DNA of 64,000 bases, taken from assembly GCF_018873765.1 (NCBI RefSeq), contig NW_025317351.1, positions 186,001 to 250,000 of the forward strand, in the 5' to 3' direction. The translations under genes were made by a program, and so were the position numbers. The stretch comes from Telopea speciosissima. Lineage: Eukaryota > Streptophyta > Magnoliopsida > Proteales > Proteaceae. The notes under the pieces are model-generated. The model was given only the letters and a program-made list of their open reading frames with translations, was not told the DNA's origin and did no database searches. Shown here one piece after another: positions 16,201 through 28,200 of the stretch (positions are counted from its first letter, which is position 1; each line of letters starts with the position of its first letter).

Positions 16201-19200
16201 ATCATGTTTTCTAAGAACAATCATCACGGAATAGAGATCATGCTTTCTAATAACAACCATCACGTTGAAAGAACTACAAGTCATAGAAAAAGAATAAAAG
16301 GGTCAAAAGAACTCCAAGTCATAGAAAACAAATAAAAGCCTGAAATGTTGAACAATTATACGGAACAGTCATGAAACGCATGCTGAATTGGTGTTGGTTA
16401 TGTTTATGCTTGGCAGAAGGTTGGCATGCTTTAAGAGGATGTAAGCATGTAGTAGATGTTTTTATTGGACTCTGGATGCTGGGATTGTAGTAACCCTCTT
16501 GCTTGGGATGGCATAGGGATTGCTAGTGCTCTGCTTTCCTATGGACTATATCTTAATTTATGGTTGAGTTTTTCCTCAGGTTGGATAGTATATAAATAAT
16601 TACCATTTTCTATGAACAAAATTTCCATCCAAAGCATGAGAAAAAGCAAAACGAAAATGATGCTTACTGATAAGGTTGAACCTACATCAAGATAATATGT
16701 ATTTTCAGCACTCAATAGCATGACACTGACTGACAGATTCTCTGAAAGAATTGTGCCAAACAGCACAAAAATCTCAAGCCTGATCCAAGAATCCGATTCA
16801 ACATCTTTATAATGAAAAAATTAGGAAGACAGGCCAAGCTAGGTTCACAGATTTTCTAGCTCAACCTACCCCACCACATGAAACCCTGTTGATCTACACT
16901 AGGATCAGCCAACTGGTCTGGCTTTTCAGGTTATGAGTGAGTTAATCCATTTTGGTTTGAAACAAGTCCAGGTTAGGCAGACAAGGAGGGAGGCAAGAAC
17001 CATGATTTCAGAGAAGTCGTGGTCCGAATCTTTTCTGAACTGCAAGAATAATTGACTAAACCGTGCCATAAGGGGGCATTCTCCACATGGGATGGAGCCA
17101 AACTCAGAATGTATGGGTGACAGATTGGTCATAAGAGGGGTGAGAGTAATGGCTGATTTAATGGACATCTCCCATTAAAAATGGGTTGATCTGACAGTGT
17201 AGGAGAGGTCATCTTCTCTGATGCTGTTCCCATCCATGGCTTCTCTCTGAACACTATCTGTAGCCAGATTCTAGCCAACAAAACTGTAAAACTCTCTAGC
17301 GCGTTTCCTCCCTATTCCTCGTTTTTTTGAGAAGACTGAAACAGATTTCTCACTGCACCTAGAGTAACAATATTGTCCTCCAAATCTCTCAAATTCAACA
17401 AAGATAAGTGGCACCTGAACCTCCATCAAATACTCATTTAGTTATCACAAATCTCCAACAATATTCGTTTTTAAAATCGCTTTTGGATCATGATTAATTT
17501 CAATTTGATGAAAAAAAAAAAAACCTTACTACACCAGTGCACCCCTGAAAACCCTCTTAATGTTCATCTTCTTGATCCCTTGTTTTCAGCACTAAGTTAA
17601 ATAGGTATCGGTGAAGACTAAAGCCACAAAACACCTGCCCACAATGGCTTATTTTTGGCTACTCCTTTTGGATGCCTACAACAATAGCATCAAAACTTCA
17701 ATCTGATCAAAGACAAAGAGACAAATTTTGCCAGGCTCTACAGGAAAGGGAAACCTCGCCAAAGATCAATGTCAGCCAAAGACAACCCCAAATTAAATTC
17801 GACATAATTGGTTTTTGCCACCCCAATTGGACCCCAACATACAGGTACTATTTCCATCATGATCTGTGAATGTACCTGCTATGGTCTGATAACTTACTTC
17901 TGGTCTCCCAATATAGATTAAAAGGAGAGTCCTCTAAAGGTATAAAATGCTGCTGAAAAATTCACTGGCCTCCCCATTGCAATGTCAGCCATTGAAAAAC
18001 CCTATTGTCTTGCTCCTATCCAGTGAACCAAAGCCTACCATATAGAAAATCTCTAATTGGAATAAATGCAAAGCCCATATAAAGTAACAAATATTGATGG
18101 GAATCAACAAACTTCGAGGAAATGATATATAAAATCCAAAGTCTCCTTGCAAGTACAAAAGATGGCATATCACCATCAACAAAGCACATCTGACAAACCT
18201 AAAGCAGGAAGAACAAGCTATTCCTTCTCCAAAGCATCATGTTAAAAAAATGACTCTTTCATGTCAGTGTTCCAAGCCAAAGCCTCACACTGTGGGAGAG
18301 TAGGAAGCTTTCTGAACATACACTATCAGGATTTATATTGTTTGTCATGTTCTAGGCTTGAGTTAACCTTAATAAATGCATGTTTAAAATAAAAATAAAA
18401 AAAAGAACAGGAGAGAACAGAGATATTTGGGGAAAAGCCATAGTTCCTAATCTTGGATGAAACTACTGAGAGTTCGCTAAATATTTTGGTTTTGACAAAG
18501 GTCGAAACGAAACCGGTTGCAACTCAGTAGGGGTGCAGGGTTTTGACAGAAATTTTGGAATTTCGGCCAAAATTTCGGTTTCAACTCGGTTTCAGTACAA
18601 AATAGTACATATAAAAGTATCGTTTCAGTCAAAATGGATCGCAATTTCGACCCATTTTGTGAATTTTGAGTGGTTTCGCCAGTTAGGGGGGGGGGAACTC
18701 CAAAAACTTCCAGATTTGGTATTTATTGCCAAATCACCTACATTTCTTGATGGAACAAAGTGTTGGGGATTACTACAACACAACTACATCGACAATTTGC
18801 CTCATTTGAGCAAAAATTGTGTAAGATTCAAACTTAATGGTATACCCATTTTCCCCAAAGATTTAGAGACTTCTCAAAACTCTATGTGGTATTGACATAT
18901 AGTTGGACAAATGGTTTTGTAGGGGCGTTTTAACCTTGGTTGTACGCTTGTACTTGACTACTTGCAACACTTGTACACTTGTACTCGTACCACTTTAACA
19001 TTGTGTAATATTACATGGTTTTTCTTTATACATAATGCATTTTTAGTTGCTTTCATTGAATTTTGTGCGTTCTGATACTAAATAATGCTTAGAATAGGTT
19101 ATATTTGAGAAAGTATACAACAGGGTATGACATACTCCCAACCTAGGGTATGAAACCAAACAACCATTTTGGGTGTGTGTTTTTAAAATTTAAAGGTTCC

Positions 19201-20610
19201 AATATGTTTAGAAATGCTTAATTAGGGTTTCTCTGGAGTTTCGAGTGAAAATATAGCCATTTGACCACTGAAATGGCCAAACAAAATGGCCAGCCGAAAC
19301 ATGTAGAGTTTCGGTTGAAACCCGAAATATGAAATCTCGGACCTTGGGAAAAGCACAATGATGCTTTCTACTGTGAAAATCTACAAATAGTTGAGGCACT
19401 GAAAAGGAAATGAAGTCAACCCTAGGAGGATTTCACCAACATAAATTCAAGGAGACCCCAATCAGCTATAAGATCATCTAAAATTTCAGGCCAGTTTTGA
19501 TGCTTAATTTCCCAAGTTTCCACTGAATTTGTCTAATTGACAACAGGTATCATACAATGCCAGATAAAGCAGAATTACCGGGAACTATGCACTGAAAAGA
19601 AACAAAATGAATATCCGTGTGTGTGTTTTTCCTTTCAAACTTTCCTCTAACAAAAGATAAAAGAGACCCATTTTTCAATCATTGAATTGTAAGTCAGAAG
19701 GATGGAATAAATGCCCCCTAGGACTTTATGGTGAACGTCCCCTACTAATCGCATTATTCTACAGAGTACAGACTACAGTGACACTCATCAGTCGAGGTAG
19801 AGAGAGAGAGAGAGAGAGAGTTACATACGATCTCAGTTGGTTTGCTCTGGTTGTATTCCTTATTTTTTGATTCCACGACCTTTGCAAGCGTTTCCTCATC
19901 CCAATCCTCCATTGTTTCGTCTTTGTCTGACACAGAAGTCAACAAACTCGCCAAATCACATAATGCTAACAAAATTAATAAAGCGTAACTGTATGTGTAT
20001 ATTAAATCAATCACCTTCATCACGCTTGTCACTGTAAATATCAATCTTTTCACCCTTTCTCTGGACATTTAAATCATGAGAGAACTTGCACTTAAAACCC
20101 TTGGCACATTGCCCCGCTTTGAAAAACTCACACAATATAGACTTTGGATCAACACCTGACCATATTCCAATAATGCACAATAAGAGTTCATACATAAAAT
20201 CTGAAGACAATATACCCTTGATCCCACGCTACGGTAATGAAAGACATACCAACTGGAACCTTAGGCTGACTAATAGCAATTTTGAACAAATCATTCAGCT
20301 CCTTCTCTCTTTCCTTCTCTTCCTCCTTCTTCTTCTGTCGGTCGAATTAATTGGTTATCAAGAACAATCACTGAAATAACAAAGAATCATGCGAATAGGG
20401 TTTCGAAGAAGAGAGACGCAAAAGAGGAAAAGAAGAAGGAACCTTGGCGGCGATCTTCGAAGCGTCAGGTTTTGGTTGGACAGATTGCTGGAGACTCTGA
20501 ACGTATTTCTGAACATTTTTGCTCTTGTTTTTGTTCTTGAGTCCGAAGGTCTTGTCTTCAACAACCTTCTGCTTTTTCGCTAAATCGGTTTTGGACTGCT
20601 TAGGAGGCAT
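13219..20610 (-). CDS. Two-CCCH zinc-finger protein, ZC3H15/DFRP1 type (complete, eight exons)
   Basis: Minus-strand exons: 20443-20610, 20250-20334, 20015-20155, 19829-19926, 15982-16170, 15762-15892, 15573-15675, 13219-13386. All borders are GT-AG and phases add to 360 aa. The lysine-rich N-terminus starts [15 protein letters not shown] with a [13 protein letters not shown] block. The first CCCH finger is [19 protein letters not shown] and the second is CKHFLEAV...[13 protein letters not shown] charged helical region follows, and the C-terminus has an Asp run and [15 protein letters not shown]. This is the layout of ZC3H15/DFRP1, the partner that stabilises DRG1-type GTPases on translating ribosomes, and of the paired plant CCCH proteins of this group. 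The role here is inferred by family. Introns 4 (3.66 kb) and 7 (2.19 kb) are transposon-rich. Confidence 0.94.
13997..14156. mobile_element. MITE-like inverted repeat in intron 7 of the CCCH gene
   Basis: The left arm (ATCACCTCCAATTC ... CCTCACATAGGAG ... ATGACCATCCTACCCC) is mirrored by the right arm (GGGGTAAGGTGGTCAT ... CTCCTATGTGAGG ... AATTGGAGGCGATAA). The centre is about 20 bp. The left arm carries a short extra insertion relative to the right. There is no coding capacity and no clear target duplication. Confidence 0.75.
14233..14328. repeat. GGCGACAAGGCG repeat with GCCTAAGCGCTTAGGC palindrome
   Basis: Short iterations of AAGGCGGC/AAGGCGAC surround a perfect 16-bp palindrome at about 14286-14301, followed by a T-run. 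It resembles a low-copy repeat unit common in plant introns. It lies in CCCH intron 7. Confidence 0.55.
16171..19828 (-). other. Intron 4 of the CCCH gene (3.66 kb)
   Basis: Between exons 5 and 4. From about 18470 to 19345 it contains many TTTCGG/CCGAAA-type motifs in both orientations (for example near 18500-18600 and 19300-19345), suggesting an old inverted-repeat element with unclear ends. Open frames here (16539-16766, 16926-17168, 18533-18895) show no domain and are taken as chance. Confidence 0.5.
19797..19820. repeat. (GA)n microsatellite next to a splice donor
   Basis: About a dozen GA units. On the sense (minus) strand this is a CT tract starting about nine bases after the GT of intron 4's donor (GTATGTAA). 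Confidence 0.9.
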
Positions 20611-20960
20611 CCTGGATCAGCATCAAAAGATGAAAAAAACACCAACAACTCCAATACTTCTCCTTCTGCCGCTGCTTTTGTTTCTTCTGCCTAATCTATA
20701 GAATAAGGAGATTGCTTGTTTAGTCTCCTCCGAAGAGAAGTCTGCTTCGATTGTTAAGACAAACTAGGGCTACCTTCAATCTCCTCTACAAAATGGGATT
20801 ATCGAAGGTAGCGCGAAGAGAATGAAATACGAGTTGCAGGAGAAAGGAGAGTCCGTCGATCTTAATTCGAAATCTTACCGCAAAAGCAAAGCGATGGAGA
20901 GATTGTGGGATTTTGCGTTTGGAGTTTTGGGTCTAGCAGAGCAATGTCTGATTTTCAATT
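20611..20960 (-). promoter_or_regulatory. 5' UTR and promoter side of the CCCH gene
   Basis: Upstream of the ATG at 20610-20608 on the minus strand. No TATA box could be confidently placed. From about 20960 the sequence becomes AT-rich intergenic DNA. Confidence 0.4.
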
Positions 20961-21567
20961 ACACGTATTTTGTTTGTGAAAGGGTAAAATAGTAAATGTA
21001 CTAATTCTACACCCCACCCAAAAAAGAGAGAGAAAGGGTAAATGTATGAGATTCAAAAATCACTAGACATATCTGAGCCGTCCATTTTTTTTTTTTTCCA
21101 ATTTAAATCATATATATCTGTTTCCTTCGCAGAATTTTAAGAGGATAGGATCCATATAAAAGATTTGGGTAAAGTTTTTTCCAATTTAAATCATAACACT
21201 TAAGATTAATAACAAAAGGCTTTGAATATGTATGATGGGAGAAATTGGATTCATGCAACCGATCCAATTTTAGTTGGGATATGGCCGAATTAAGGTTTTT
21301 TTTTTGGTCATAGAATACTACCATGAATTTTTTCTAGGGTTGTTTTATATTTAAGTTGAGTTGAGCATTTTGTATTACGCAAGGTCAAGAGTACTATTAC
21401 ACATGCATGGACATACACAATTATCTACATGTTTTGAAATTGTGACAGCCTTTAAGGCTTGAATCCGAAAAATAAATAAATAAATAAAGGAAAAAAAAGG
21501 GTTAAATTTCACTATATTTTGCCATCAAATTCCTTAAATCTAAAAAAAAAAAAAAAGAAAAAAAAAA
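20961..21567. other. AT-rich intergenic DNA
   Basis: Contains poly-A/T runs (for example 21541-21567) and no recognised gene or repeat. Confidence 0.4.
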
Positions 21568-22416
21568 GGGAAATATAGGGACACCCCTTCAATTATGGCG
21601 TGTTTTCATGTACACCCCCTCATCTATTGAAAGTAAATAATTAGTCCATCAAACTAACTACTGTTAGTTTTAAATGTTAGTGCTCACCCAACCATTTTTT
21701 AGGACCAATTTGCCCAAATTAAAAGTTTGAAGACCAAAATACCCTTTAAGGGTAAATACTAAATACAAATCATGCCTTTTTCCCCCCTAGTCAGCCTTTA
21801 GATGTCCCTATATTTTCCCCTCTTTTTTTTTTTTTTTTTTTCCATTCTCATTATAGTAGTAGTACAAGGAAAAGATCCTCCCAACTCTGGAGTCGGATAA
21901 ATGATAAAGTGTCATGCCCATAGTCACTGCCCATAGTCACTGTGCCATCGTCGGATTATAATAAAATAGCCCAAGTTCGATTCGAGACTCGGATAAATGA
22001 TCGAGTGCCACGCTCAAGACACTGTGCCATTGACAGATTATGATGAAATTGCTGTGCCAATCTCGATCGACATCTGTCCCATCATCTGAAAGGTACCCAA
22101 CAATCATGTGACGCTGACGAATCAATCGATGGGCCCCGACTTATCAAGTAGGTAAAGATTAGAAACTATTGATTGTGTATAGCACCCTCATTCTAGTATT
22201 TACCCCTAAAGGGTATTTTCATCTTCAAAGTTTTAATTTGGGCAATTTGGTCCTAAAAAAATAGGTGGGTGAGTATTAACATTTAAAACTAACGGCAATT
22301 AGTTTGATGGACTAATTTACTTACTTTCAATAGATGAGGGGGTGTGTATGAAAGGTTTTAAAAATGAGGTGTACATGAAAACATGCCATAGTTGAGGGGG
22401 TCCCTATATTTTCCCC
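21568..22416. mobile_element. Large foldback element with ~200-bp inverted arms
   Basis: The left arm (about 21568-21761) starts GGGAAATATAGGGAC and the right arm (about 22195-22416) ends GTCCCTATATTTTCCCC. The arms share inverted blocks such as CATGTACACC, CATCTATTGAAAGTAA and AATTTGCCCAAATT. The interior (about 21890-22130) holds two diverged direct repeats, each starting CGGATAAATGAT and including CACTGTGCCAT. A second copy of the terminal motif lies inside at about 21807-21822, so two related units may be fused. There is no ORF of note. Confidence 0.82.
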
Positions 22417-22745
22417 TAAAAAAAATTCATTATATTTAGTAAGAGTTAAAATAGTTATACAATCCTTATCACAAAAGGTTTTCATTTTCCTTTTTAAACT
22501 TAATTCACTTCCTATTTTTTACTTGCAATCAAACAAAGCTCACATACTCATCTCCACGAAATGCAATGAAGCTTTGGTTACTACGGACATTAAGGGAAAG
22601 AAAGTGAAATCAAATCAAACCTAAAAAATGAACTTTTGTAATCATTACCTAAAATGGCTAACTCCAAATCCTTAAAAAATTTGGGTATTAAATTTTAATT
22701 TACTTTACAACAAAATCCCAATGATTTGAAAAGTATAATTACTAA

Positions 22746-23020
22746 GTATAGTAGAAAATTTATGTAGGCTACACTAGGTATTAATTGCTAAAGTTAAATT
22801 TTTTGGGGAAAAGAATGCTACTTGGTCGCATGGTTTCTGTGCCCACATAGGAGTGCACAAAATTGCCATGAAAATTTTGCCAAAGTTTACTGAGTATAGT
22901 AGAGAAATTTATGTAGGTTACACTATGTACTAATTGCCAAAGTTTTTTGGGAAAAAAAACACTACTTGGTCGCATGGTTTCTATGCCCAAACATAGGAGT
23001 GCACAAAATTACCATGAAAT
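22746..23020. repeat. Tandem duplication, 147-bp period
   Basis: Unit 1 is 22746-22873 and unit 2 is 22893-23020. Both start GTATAGTAGA and carry CTACTTGGTCGCATGGTTTC and CATAGGAGTGCACAAAATT. They are about 88-90% alike by eye. Confidence 0.85.
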
Positions 23021-23348
23021 ATAAAATATTCCAAGTAGATACCCTTGTATGCTCTTTCATTGGCCCCCACGTTGGTGCAAGGGCTACACGACCAGGCAGA
23101 GATCTCTTGCCCTTAAATTTTTCTAGAGAATAGTATGGGGAGGAATCTACCGTCTACACCAATGGCTGGCTTGAAAAAGCAATCAGTCATATAGGGCCTA
23201 CATTTTTATTATAGGTGAAAAAAATTTAAAAAGAAAAAATAATGTAAGAAGAAAACTACACACTGACGGTGTGTCAATCTTTTTGTCTTTTTGTCCTTCG
23301 CAGTAGTCGTAAGTTGTAAGGCCTTTATCTTTTTGAACCTTTATTGCC
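23021..23348. other. Unassigned intergenic sequence
   Basis: Includes a GC-richer block near 23060-23110 (CCCACGTTGGTGCAAGGGC) that reads like repeat DNA, but no boundaries or coding sense were found. Confidence 0.3.
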
Positions 23349-23456
23349 CATAGCTCAGTCCCATGTGTGGACAGAATGATAGTAGTTCTATGGATTCTGT
23401 TATGTTATGGCATCGTTGTCTTGGCCATCCATCTTTTGTTGTAATGAGGAAACCAA
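23349..23456 (+). pseudogene. Copia gag-pre-integrase fragment
   Basis: The plus-strand frame reads DSVMLWHRCLGHPSFVVMRK, the zinc-binding N-terminal segment of a copia integrase. It closely matches the same part of the minus-strand Copia element at 38-43 kb (about 41200-41300). It is a short isolated fragment of that family, abutting the EFR3-like duplicated segment. Confidence 0.8.
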
Positions 23457-23888
23457 ATGCCATCCATCTTTTATTGCAATTGGTTAATCCCTTCAATTCA
23501 GAAAGTTTCTTAAGGACAAAAACAAAATCCATAACTTGATGGCATCTGGTCCAAGTAAGCAAGCACTTGACAAACTGTTGGCACAAATCCATAATCAGAT
23601 GGTCAAATGAATGCTCCACTTTCAGATCAAGTGATTGAAGAGGATCCCTTTATAACAATTGTAAACCAATCCAACCCCCCCCCCCCAAAAAAAAATAAAA
23701 TATATATATATACGTAACTTATTAGAAAAGGAAGCCAATTACATCCCAAAACCACCTGACTATGAATGAATCTGGTCAAGGTTTTGCATCCTAGAATACG
23801 AACACTGTCTTGCTTTGTGGAGTCCCAAAGTCCAAGAGTTCAATTACAACAATCAGTAGATTGAGAGCGAAGTATACCCTATAGAACA

Positions 23889-24095
23889 TGTTAAGTTATG
23901 TAACCTGATTAGGGTACTTTGGGCATTTTCCTTTGTTATTTTGCTTCTTTATTTCTCTCCTTAGCTCTCATAGTTGGCTATGGAGGGTACATTTGTAATT
24001 CTGTCCTAATTAATGAAATCTATATAGAGGGACTGAGGAGAGACTCAACTCAATCAAGTCATTCTCTCATTCTCTCATTCTCTGTTTAGCTAACA
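23889..24095 (+). repeat. 5' LTR of the 23.9-kb Copia element
   Basis: 207 bp, starting TGTTAAGTTATG and ending TTTAGCTAACA. The end is a TC-rich transcript leader. It matches the 3' LTR with a few substitutions and one missing CTCATT repeat. Confidence 0.93.
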
Positions 24096-24875
24096 CGGTA
24101 TCAGAGCTAAACCTATTCTGATCCAATCTTCCGAACCCTCCATCTCTTCTCTTCTCTCCTCCCTTTCTTCTACCTTCGATCCGTTCTCTCCTTTTCTTGG
24201 TTCCCATCCTTCACCTTAGGGCAGCACTAATGAGGTGATCTTACGATCTAGTTGCTGCCTTCAATCCCACCTCCTTTCTTTCATATGTTTTGAATCCTTT
24301 CTGTTCGATAGATGCTGCCTCCTTCCCTGCGATATTGAAGCTTCCAAGTTCTTGAAGATTTGGCCCTTTTTTTCTCTTCTAGGCTCTTCTTCTCACTATT
24401 GGAGCTTCACCTGCACCTTTTACAGCATCTATCCCCCTTTACAACTTCCGTTTTCTGTTCCTTAATCCAATCGATCCTTCTTTCAGGTTTTCCCCCAAAA
24501 CCTGAGACTTATCGACATCTGGTTTTTGGCTGTTTTTTGCTGCTGGTTTGTTTTGGAGGAGGTCACCTTGCATTTGTGAACCAACTCCTTTACAATCCTA
24601 ACTAACCAACAGCCATCATCCTTTCCCTTTTTCCTTGAAGATTCCAGCCTAATCGATCCTTTTTTTCAGGTTTTTCTCAAAACCTCAACTCCAATCGACT
24701 TTTCTTGGTTAGGGCTGTTGTGCTACTTGTTGGAGCTGATACCTTCGGGGTTACTTACTACTATCAAGAGCTATCTCCAACCTTAATTTCAGCCTCAGAT
24801 TCTGGCCATTTTCAAGGGTGCCTACCAGGTGTTTGATAAATTGTCTACTCCAGCTCTCCTTGTTTGGCTGCCCCA

Positions 24876-25175
24876 ATGACAGGCTCGGATGCCTCCTCTG
24901 CAGCCTCTGGGCAAGATGGCCAGCCCCAGAAAGATATGCTACCTCTTTCTGCTCCTATTAAGCTTGATAGTTGCAACTATCTCAAGTGGTCTCGGACCAC
25001 CTATTTGGCCATTGCCGGTCGTGGGCTGATTGGACACATACTTGGGAATGACCCCATGCCTACCATAGCGGGGCCTTCGCAAACAAAGTGGATGTCTAAT
25101 GATGCCATGTTGATGTCCTACTTGTTGCAATCTATGCAACCCGATCTGTCTGACAATTTCATGCTCTTCTACTAG
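24876..25175 (+). pseudogene. Truncated copia gag
   Basis: It starts MTGSDASSAASG and includes LDSCNYLKWSRTTYLAIAGR, the conserved N-terminal UBN2/gag segment of copia elements. It stops after about 99 codons, with no zinc knuckle or protease. The ATG at 24876 is the first in frame. Confidence 0.75.
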
Positions 25176-25257
25176 TTCCTACTCAGGGGGAGCCTTCTTC
25201 TCCTGAGCTCCAGTTTCAATTTCTAGTGTGCCTCCTATTTAGGGGAAACGAAGACCT

Positions 25258-28200
25258 GTGAGTGAAATTCTTGTGGATCAAGTCTTCAGCCGGAAACACA
25301 AAAAGCAAGTTGAGATCACCACTACTATACCACTTCTCCAACTGTCAGAACCTGATCCAGATCTAGATTCCGTGGCGTTGCTTGGTAAGGATCCCTTTCT
25401 TGATTTACCTATTGCTACCCGTAAGGGCGTTAGATCTTGCACCCAACATCCTATCACCAACTTTGTTTCCTATAATGCTTTGTCCCCTTCCTATTATGCA
25501 TTTGTGTCCTCTCTTCCTCTGTTTCTATTCCTAAAAAATAGTAGGAGGCAATAACAGATCCAAAGTGGAAGACAGTCATGTTGGAAGAGATGATGGCTTT
25601 ATAAAAAAATGAGACATGGGAGCTGGTAACTCTTCCTTCGGGCAAGAAAACAGTGGGTTGCAAATGGGTGTTTGTTGTCAAGCAGAAGCTTGATGGAACA
25701 GTAGACAGATATAAGGCCAGGCTGGTGGCCAAGGGCTTTACCCAGACCTATGGCATTGATTATCAGGAGACATTTGCCCCAGTGGCAAAGTTGAATGCCG
25801 TTTGAGTTTTGCTATCATATGCTGTCAATCTCGGTTGGGATTTGCAGCAATTGGATGTGAAAATGCATTTCTTCATGGAGAACTGGAGGAGGAAGTCTAT
25901 ATGGAGGTCCCTCCAGGTTTTTCTTGTGACAAGACTAATGGGAAGGTTTGCAGACCGAAGAGGGCATTATATGGGTTGAAACAATCTCCTCGGACTTGGT
26001 TTGGTAGGTTCCATAAAGCAATGATCTATGTACGATACAAACAGAGCAATGCTGATCACACCTTGTTCATCAAGCGGAATGGAGATAAGGTTACTCTTCT
26101 CATAGTTTATGTTGATGACATAGTGGTGACTGAAAATGATACTGAGGAAGTCTCCCACCTAAAGACATTCTTGGGGCCCATAAATCCAATAAGGCCCCTG
26201 GTCCTGATGGTTTTAGCATGGGGTTTTCTTGAGCTGCTGGGATTACATCAAAGAAGACCTCATTAAAGCTATCCGCAGCTTCTGTTTCAACCCTCGCCAG
26301 CTTGCACAGGTCAACCAGACCTTCCTCTGCCTCATCCCCAAAATGGAAGGTGCCTCCTCTCTGTTCGATTTTAGACCTATCTCCTTATGCAACCTCCTCT
26401 ATAAGTTCATTGCCAAAATCATAGCAAACAGAATCCAGCTTGTCATCCCTTCCCTGGTCAGTCCCAACCAATCTGCTTTCATCTCTGGTAGAAGCATTGC
26501 TGACAACATCATTCTTTGCTCTGAAATTGTGAGGGGCTTCGACAGAAAATTTCACTCTCCCGCCGCCCTTATGAAGATTGACCTCCACAAAGCTTTTGAC
26601 TCTCTTAGATGGGACTTCATTTGTGAGGTACTTTCTCAGATGGGCTTCCCCCCCTTTCATTCGTTGGATTTTTGCCTGCATCTCCTCCCCCTCCTCTGTT
26701 ATTGTCAATGGCTCCCCTGCCGATTTTTTCAACTCTAAAGTCGGAATTTGTCAGGGTGCCCCCTTTCCCCTTTCCTTTTCTCTTTGGCCCTTGAAGTCCT
26801 TTCCCGAAGTATCCAAGCCAAAACTGACCTTCACCTTATTTCCCCCATTCCTAAATGCAAAAAGCTTAACCTTACTCACCTGGCTTTTGCGGATGACCTT
26901 ATGATCTTCTCCAAAGCTTCCCCCTCCTCCATCTCGGCCATCTTGTCCTCCCTCCACCTCTTCGAGAGTCTCTCTGGCCTTCGCATTAATCTTATTAAAT
27001 CCAAAGTCTTTCTCTCTGGTGTCTCGGATTCTGACAGAGATATCCTCCTTCGCCTCACTGGGTTTTCCCTAGGCTCCCTCCTAGTGAAATATCTTGGCCT
27101 CCCCCTCATTCCTGCTAGGCTCTCCAGTCACCATTGCACCCCCATGCTGGACAATATCCGCAAACGCCTTCAACTCTGGAAAGGCCCTCTCCTCTCCTAT
27201 GCGGGCAGGCTGGAATGCATCCGTTCGGTTCTCTAATCCTCCTACATCTATTGGTGTGGCATCTTTGGCTTTCCTAAAGCCACCATCAAAGCTATGAAAT
27301 CCCTTTTTTGTGCCTTGCTCTGGAAGGACAGAAAACCTCTCACTTCCTTCATCCCATCAGCTGGAAATCCATCTGCCTCCCCAAATCTCGCCGTATCCGC
27401 GACTCCAACACTGCAGGTATTCTGAAGTTGATTTGGAAAATTTCTTCTAAGCACGACTCCATTTGGGTCCATTGGGTCTACTCCCACCTCCTAAAAAAGG
27501 ATTCCATCTGGACTGCTCCCATCCCTTCGGATTTCTCTTGGGTCTAGCGTAAGATCCTCCTCCTTCGCCCTCTGGCCCTTAGAGCCACCTCCTCCTCTAT
27601 CGTGGATGGATCCTCAATCTCCCTTTGGCTCGACCCCTGGCACCCGAACGGTGTCCTGTATAACTTTCTTGGTGCAAGAGCAGGTTATGCCTCCGGCATT
27701 CCAAAGTCTGCTCCTCTTTCCGTTATCATATCCCATGGAACTTGGACCCCCTTTCCTTTTCCCCCCACCCTCTCTCGGATATGGAACTCCCTCCCCCCCC
27801 CCCCCAACCCATACAGACAAGACCATTTGACTCCCCTCTCCTAAAGGCCTCTTCAGCTTCAGTTTTGCCTGGAATCTAATTAGACCCCAAGCCCCGTCTG
27901 TCATTTGGCACAAGATTGTCTGGTTTAAAGGTCACATCCCTCGTCACAGCTTCCTTGCCTGGAGAACCCTCAACCACTGCCTCCCAACCCAAGATTTCCT
28001 TCTACACAGAAGAATCCCAGTTTCCCCCTCTTATATCTTTTGTTGGACTGGCTATGAAGACATTAGACACCTTTTCTTTGACTGCCCTTTCTCTTCTACC
28101 ATTTGGAAAAAAGCCCTTTCATTTATTTGGCCTCGCAGAAGTAGACCCCTCCTCCTTGCTAGAGAGTGGTTATGGTTGGACACGACTTTCCTTGGGCACA

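Noticed and set aside
12258..23020. Possible CRISPR-like or satellite arrays
   Set aside because: Only two-unit tandem duplications and simple microsatellites are present. There is no repeat-spacer periodicity, and the DNA is plant nuclear.
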